A DNA stretch of 64,000 bases from Variovorax paradoxus (lineage in GTDB: Bacteria > Pseudomonadota > Gammaproteobacteria > Burkholderiales > Burkholderiaceae_C): the NCBI RefSeq assembly GCF_000834655.1, contig NZ_JXQQ01000014.1, positions 1 through 64,000 of the forward strand, read 5' to 3'. Position numbers and translations under genes: made by a program. The notes under the pieces were generated by a model. It did not search any database. It was not told the DNA's origin and was given only the letters and a program-made list of their open reading frames with translations. This document shows, piece after piece, positions 61,213 through 64,000 of the stretch. The first letter of the stretch is position 1. Every line of letters begins with the position of its first letter.

Positions 61213-62256
61213 TCAGCGCAGCGCGGGTGCCGCGACCTGCAGCGAACGCACCGAAGCTTCGCCCATCGCGGCGCCGAACTTCTTGGCCAGCTTCTCGGCC
61301 ACGTTGTCGCGGCGGGTGTAGTCGATGACCTCTTCGGCCTTGATCACCTCGCGTGCCACGAAGTCGACGTTGCCCAGCTGGTCGGCCAGGCCGTATTCGA
61401 CCGCCTGCTCACCGCTCCAGAAGAGACCGCTGAAAAGGCCCGGGGTGTCGAGCTTCAGGCGATCGCCGCGGCCGGTCTTCACCACATTGATGAATTGCGC
61501 GTGGATCTGGTTGAGCATCGTCTGGGCATGCGCGCGCTGCGCGTCGCTCATCGGGCTGAACGGATCGAGGAATCCCTTGTTCTCGCCGGCCGTGAGCAGG
61601 CGCCGCTCCACGCCGACCTTGTCCATCACGCCGGTGAAGCCGAAACCATCCATCAAGACGCCAATGCTGCCGACGATGCTGGCCTTGTCCACGAAGATCC
61701 TGTCGGCGCCGGCGGCAATGTAATAAGCCGCCGAAGCGCAGGTCTCCTCGACCACCGCATACACCGGCTTCTTGTGCTTGGCCTTCAGGCGCTTGATCTC
61801 GTCGTTGATGATGCCGGCCTGCACGGGGCTGCCGCCCGGCGAGTTGATCAGAAGCACGACGCCCTTGGCGCCGTCGTCCTCGAAGGCCGTCTTCATGGCG
61901 GCCACGACGAATTCGGCGCTCGCGTCGCCGCCCGCGGCGATCTCGCCCTTGATCTCGACGACGGCCGTGTGGGCCGTGGTCTTGGCGGTGCTCGGCGTGC
62001 TGCGCGAGAGCGCGAACCACGCCAGGAAGATGAAGAAGGCGAGCCACGAAAGACGCACGAAGGTCTTCCAGCGGCGGGTGGACTTCTGCTCGTTGAGCGC
62101 GGAAAACGCGAGCTTTTCGAGCGTTGCGCGCTCCCAGCCGGGACGCTGTGTGGGGTCTTGAGCCATGTTCTTGGGGGTGTCTTGCCGAGGCGTGAGGGGC
62201 GTTACCGGCTCAAACGGATCGAAACCCTCGGGTTCCCTGCGAGTCGGGTCGGTCAT
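61213..62256 (-). CDS. Signal peptide peptidase SppA-type S49 protease
   Basis: 347 aa. A cytosolic tail of about 65 residues and one membrane helix (about 68-84) precede the periplasmic protease domain. The nucleophile is probably S175 in EETCASAAYYIAAGAD, where most relatives have ASGGYY. K227 in AGENKGFLDPF lies 52 residues later, the spacing of the Ser-Lys dyad known from B. subtilis SppA. It degrades membrane signal peptides. It is the short, single-domain form. The Rieske gene precedes it by three bases. Confidence 0.9.
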   Translation of the reverse strand: MTDPTRREPEGFDPFEPVTPLTPRQDTPKNMAQDPTQRPGWERATLEKLAFSALNEQKSTRRWKTFVRLSWLAFFIFLAWFALSRSTPSTAKTTAHTAVVEIKGEIAAGGDASAEFVVAAMKTAFEDDGAKGVVLLINSPGGSPVQAGIINDEIKRLKAKHKKPVYAVVEETCASAAYYIAAGADRIFVDKASIVGSIGVLMDGFGFTGVMDKVGVERRLLTAGENKGFLDPFSPMSDAQRAHAQTMLNQIHAQFINVVKTGRGDRLKLDTPGLFSGLFWSGEQAVEYGLADQLGNVDFVAREVIKAEEVIDYTRRDNVAEKLAKKFGAAMGEASVRSLQVAAPALR

Positions 62257-62259
62257 GTG

Positions 62260-62628
62260 TCAGAAAGTGAGAGGTTGGAGGTTCCAGTCAGTATGCCAGT
62301 GCACCACGCCGTCGCGTTCGCTCAAGGCGATCTTCACGAGGCCGCCGCGGCAGGGGCCGCCGGCGCATTCGCCGGTGTCGGGCGAATAGACCGCGCCGTG
62401 GGTGGCGCACAGCAGCCACTGGCCGGTGTCGTCGAAGAAGCGGTCGGGCTGGAAGTCCATTTCCATCGCCACGTGGCTGCACCGGTTGAGGTACGCATGC
62501 GGCTGGCCTTCGAAGCGCACCGCGAAGGCACGGCAGGTTTCCCCGCCGTGCACGACGTCGAAGGGCACTGCGCGGCCGCCTTCAACGAGGTCCGAGGCAT
62601 TGCACAGCGGGATGCGCGCTTCGCTCAT
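62260..62628 (-). CDS. Rieske 2Fe-2S domain protein
   Basis: 122 aa, a single Rieske domain. Cluster ligands are C-x-H in NRCSHVAMEMD and C-x2-H in LLCATHGAVYSP. It is soluble, ferredoxin-like, similar to the small Rieske proteins of dioxygenase systems or nitrite reductase NirD; no partner oxygenase is nearby and its electron partners are unknown. ATG 62628 gives MSEARIPLC. The gene lies between the HAD phosphatase and sppA genes, an order common in Comamonadaceae. Confidence 0.9.
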   Translation of the reverse strand: MSEARIPLCNASDLVEGGRAVPFDVVHGGETCRAFAVRFEGQPHAYLNRCSHVAMEMDFQPDRFFDDTGQWLLCATHGAVYSPDTGECAGGPCRGGLVKIALSERDGVVHWHTDWNLQPLTF

Positions 62629-62638
62629 GGCGATGTCC

Positions 62639-63313
62639 TCAGGCGTTGTCGAGGAGCCACGTTTCCAGCACGGCAACCGAATCGGCGACGAACAGCGGCT
62701 TGAACTCGTCGAAGCCCGCCGGCTCGTGCGCGCCGTAGCTCACGCCCACGCTGGCGCACCCGGCGTTCATCGCCAGCTGCAGGTCGTGCGTGGTGTCGCC
62801 GATCATCAGCGTGCGCTCGGCAGGCACGTCGAGCTCTTCCATCAGCTCCAGAAGCATGCGCGGATGCGGCTTGCCGAAAGTTTCGTCGGCAGTGCGCGAG
62901 GCGTCGAAGCGGTCGCGAAGGGCGACGGACTTCAGTGCCTCGTTCAGCCCGCGGCGCGACTTGCCGGTGGCCACGGCCAGCTTGTGGCCACGCGCGCGCA
63001 GGGCGTCGAGCATCTGCAGCACGCCGTCGAACAGCACCAGGTCGTCCTGGTGCTGCAGGTAGTGGTAGCGGTAGCGCGCGCCGAGCTCGGCGTACTTTTC
63101 CTTCGGCACGTCGGGCGCCGCGCGCGCGAGCGCTTCGGCCAGGCCCAGGCCGATCACCCAGGCGGCGTCGTTCTCGGTGGGCTTGGCGCCGCCCACATCG
63201 ATGACCGCGGCCTGGATGCAGCGCACGATCAGGCGCGTGGAGTCGTAGAGCGTGCCGTCCCAGTCGAAGGCGATCAGGTCGAAGCGGGGAGGTCTTGCAA
63301 GGGAATCAGTCAT
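62639..63313 (-). CDS. HAD-IA hydrolase, phosphoglycolate phosphatase-like
   Basis: 224 aa. HAD motif I is AFDWDGTLYDST (about 14-25), motif II lies around KLAVATGKSRRG, motif III in FGKPHPRMLLEL and motif IV in MIGDTTHDLQLAM. The helical cap domain is between motifs I and II. Gph or pyrophosphatase (PpaX-like) activity is plausible. Its start overlaps the end of rluC by eight bases, the standard rluC-gph coupling. Confidence 0.9.
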   Translation of the reverse strand: MTDSLARPPRFDLIAFDWDGTLYDSTRLIVRCIQAAVIDVGGAKPTENDAAWVIGLGLAEALARAAPDVPKEKYAELGARYRYHYLQHQDDLVLFDGVLQMLDALRARGHKLAVATGKSRRGLNEALKSVALRDRFDASRTADETFGKPHPRMLLELMEELDVPAERTLMIGDTTHDLQLAMNAGCASVGVSYGAHEPAGFDEFKPLFVADSVAVLETWLLDNA

Positions 63314-64000
63314 GGGCCGTGGGAGTGGGGTGTTGGGCCAGCGCCTGGAGCGCGGCAGGTGGCATCAGCGCGTGCAGTTCGGGCGGCAGGTCGGCCTGCA
63401 GCGCAATGCGCTCGCCGCCCGCCGGGTGGTTGAACTGCAATCGCCACGCATGAAGAAACATGCGCTTCAGGCCGAGCTTCTGCAACGCGCGCTGGCGTTC
63501 GAAGTCGCCGTATTTGTCGTCGCCCGCGATCGCATGGCCGGCCGACGCCAGGTGCACGCGGATCTGGTGGGTGCGTCCAGTCTTGATGGTCACCGCCAGC
63601 AATGACAGCGGCGTGGCGTCGCCCGGCAGCGTGAGCCGCGCGAGCACGCGAACCAGCGTCACGGCGCGCATCGCGTCCGGATGGTCCTTGGCGACCACGC
63701 GCACCCGGCGTTCGCCGGCACCGGCGCCGGAACCGTCGGGCAGCAAATACTTGGCGAGTGGCGCATCGAGCACCTTCTTGTTGGCGGGCCATTCGCCCTC
63801 GACCAGCGCGAGATAGGTCTTGCCGGTTTCCCGCTCGCGGAACTGGTCCTGCAACGCGACCAGAGCACTGCGCTTCTTGGCAACCAGCAGGATGCCGGAG
63901 GTCTCGCGGTCCAGCCGGTGGACGAGTTCCAGGAATTTGGCACCCGGGCGCGCCGTGCGCAGCTGCTCGATCACGCCGAAACTCACGCCGCTTCCGCCAT
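63306..64000 (-). CDS. rluC: 23S rRNA pseudouridine synthase RluC, 5' end outside window
   Basis: About 231 C-terminal residues are visible; the frame stays open to the window edge (GGSGVSFG precedes the first GTG), so the N-terminal S4 domain lies outside. The catalytic Asp is in LVHRLDRETSGILL; VTIKTGRTHQIRVHLASAG and GDDKYGDFERQR are further RluC/RluD marks. RluC modifies U955, U2504 and U2580 of 23S rRNA. Assignment as RluC rather than RluD rests on the sequence pattern and the downstream gph-like gene. Confidence 0.9.
   Translation of the reverse strand, partial: GGSGVSFGVIEQLRTARPGAKFLELVHRLDRETSGILLVAKKRSALVALQDQFRERETGKTYLALVEGEWPANKKVLDAPLAKYLLPDGSGAGAGERRVRVVAKDHPDAMRAVTLVRVLARLTLPGDATPLSLLAVTIKTGRTHQIRVHLASAGHAIAGDDKYGDFERQRALQKLGLKRMFLHAWRLQFNHPAGGERIALQADLPPELHALMPPAALQALAQHPTPTAHD

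Overview
The window is a GC-rich chromosomal segment of a betaproteobacterium of the order Burkholderiales, most likely Comamonadaceae and Variovorax-like. The evidence is the gene order (mdh / GntR / sdhCDAB-sdhE-gltA; leuCDB-asd-fimV-truA-trpFBA-accD; yceD-rpmF-plsX-fabHDG-acpP-fabF-rpoE-rseAB-mucD-lepA-lepB-rnc-era-recO-pdxJ-acpS-nagZ), the protein sequences themselves, and strong third-position GC. That bias also produces very long antisense shadow ORFs, which were left out. It is almost entirely ordinary core genome. No tRNA, rRNA, insertion sequence, prophage, CRISPR array or replication origin was recognised.

Layout: 1-4.4 kb is an accessory surface locus. It holds the 5' part of a trimeric autotransporter adhesin with a highly repetitive Ser/Thr stalk, and, divergently, two probable glycosyltransferase genes (a DUF2827-type and a DAD-motif GT-A type). 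4.4-16.8 kb is a TCA-cycle block: acnB, a secreted unknown, a CitE-like lyase, tam and mdh on the minus strand, facing a GntR regulator and sdhCDAB-sdhE-gltA on the plus strand. 16.9-30.1 kb carries a LysR regulator, leuCDB, asd, fimV, truA, trpFBA and accD. 30.1-39.1 kb is mixed: yggT, a LON-domain protein, lysS, an Hsp70-like protein, a YgjP-like metalloprotease and three further glycosyltransferase-like genes. 39.2-58.6 kb is one long minus-strand run that links fatty-acid and phospholipid synthesis, the RpoE envelope-stress system, LepA/LepB, RNase III, Era, RecO and PdxJ/AcpS/NagZ. 58.7-64 kb holds maf, an RsmI-like methylase, an MFS carrier, an S49 peptidase, a Rieske protein, a phosphoglycolate-phosphatase-like HAD protein and a truncated rluC.

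How the genes work together: the TCA enzymes are clustered with Tam, which detoxifies trans-aconitate (an aconitase inhibitor), and with SdhE, which flavinylates SdhA. The fab run makes acyl-ACP, which PlsX passes to phospholipid synthesis, next to the sigma-E system that monitors the envelope. The least described material is the adhesin with its neighbouring transferases, the translationally coupled Hsp70/protease/glycosyltransferase genes behind lysS, and several structured leaders: a promoter-plus-terminator leader upstream of lepA, a hairpin attenuator between rpmF and plsX, and nested hairpins upstream of rpmF.
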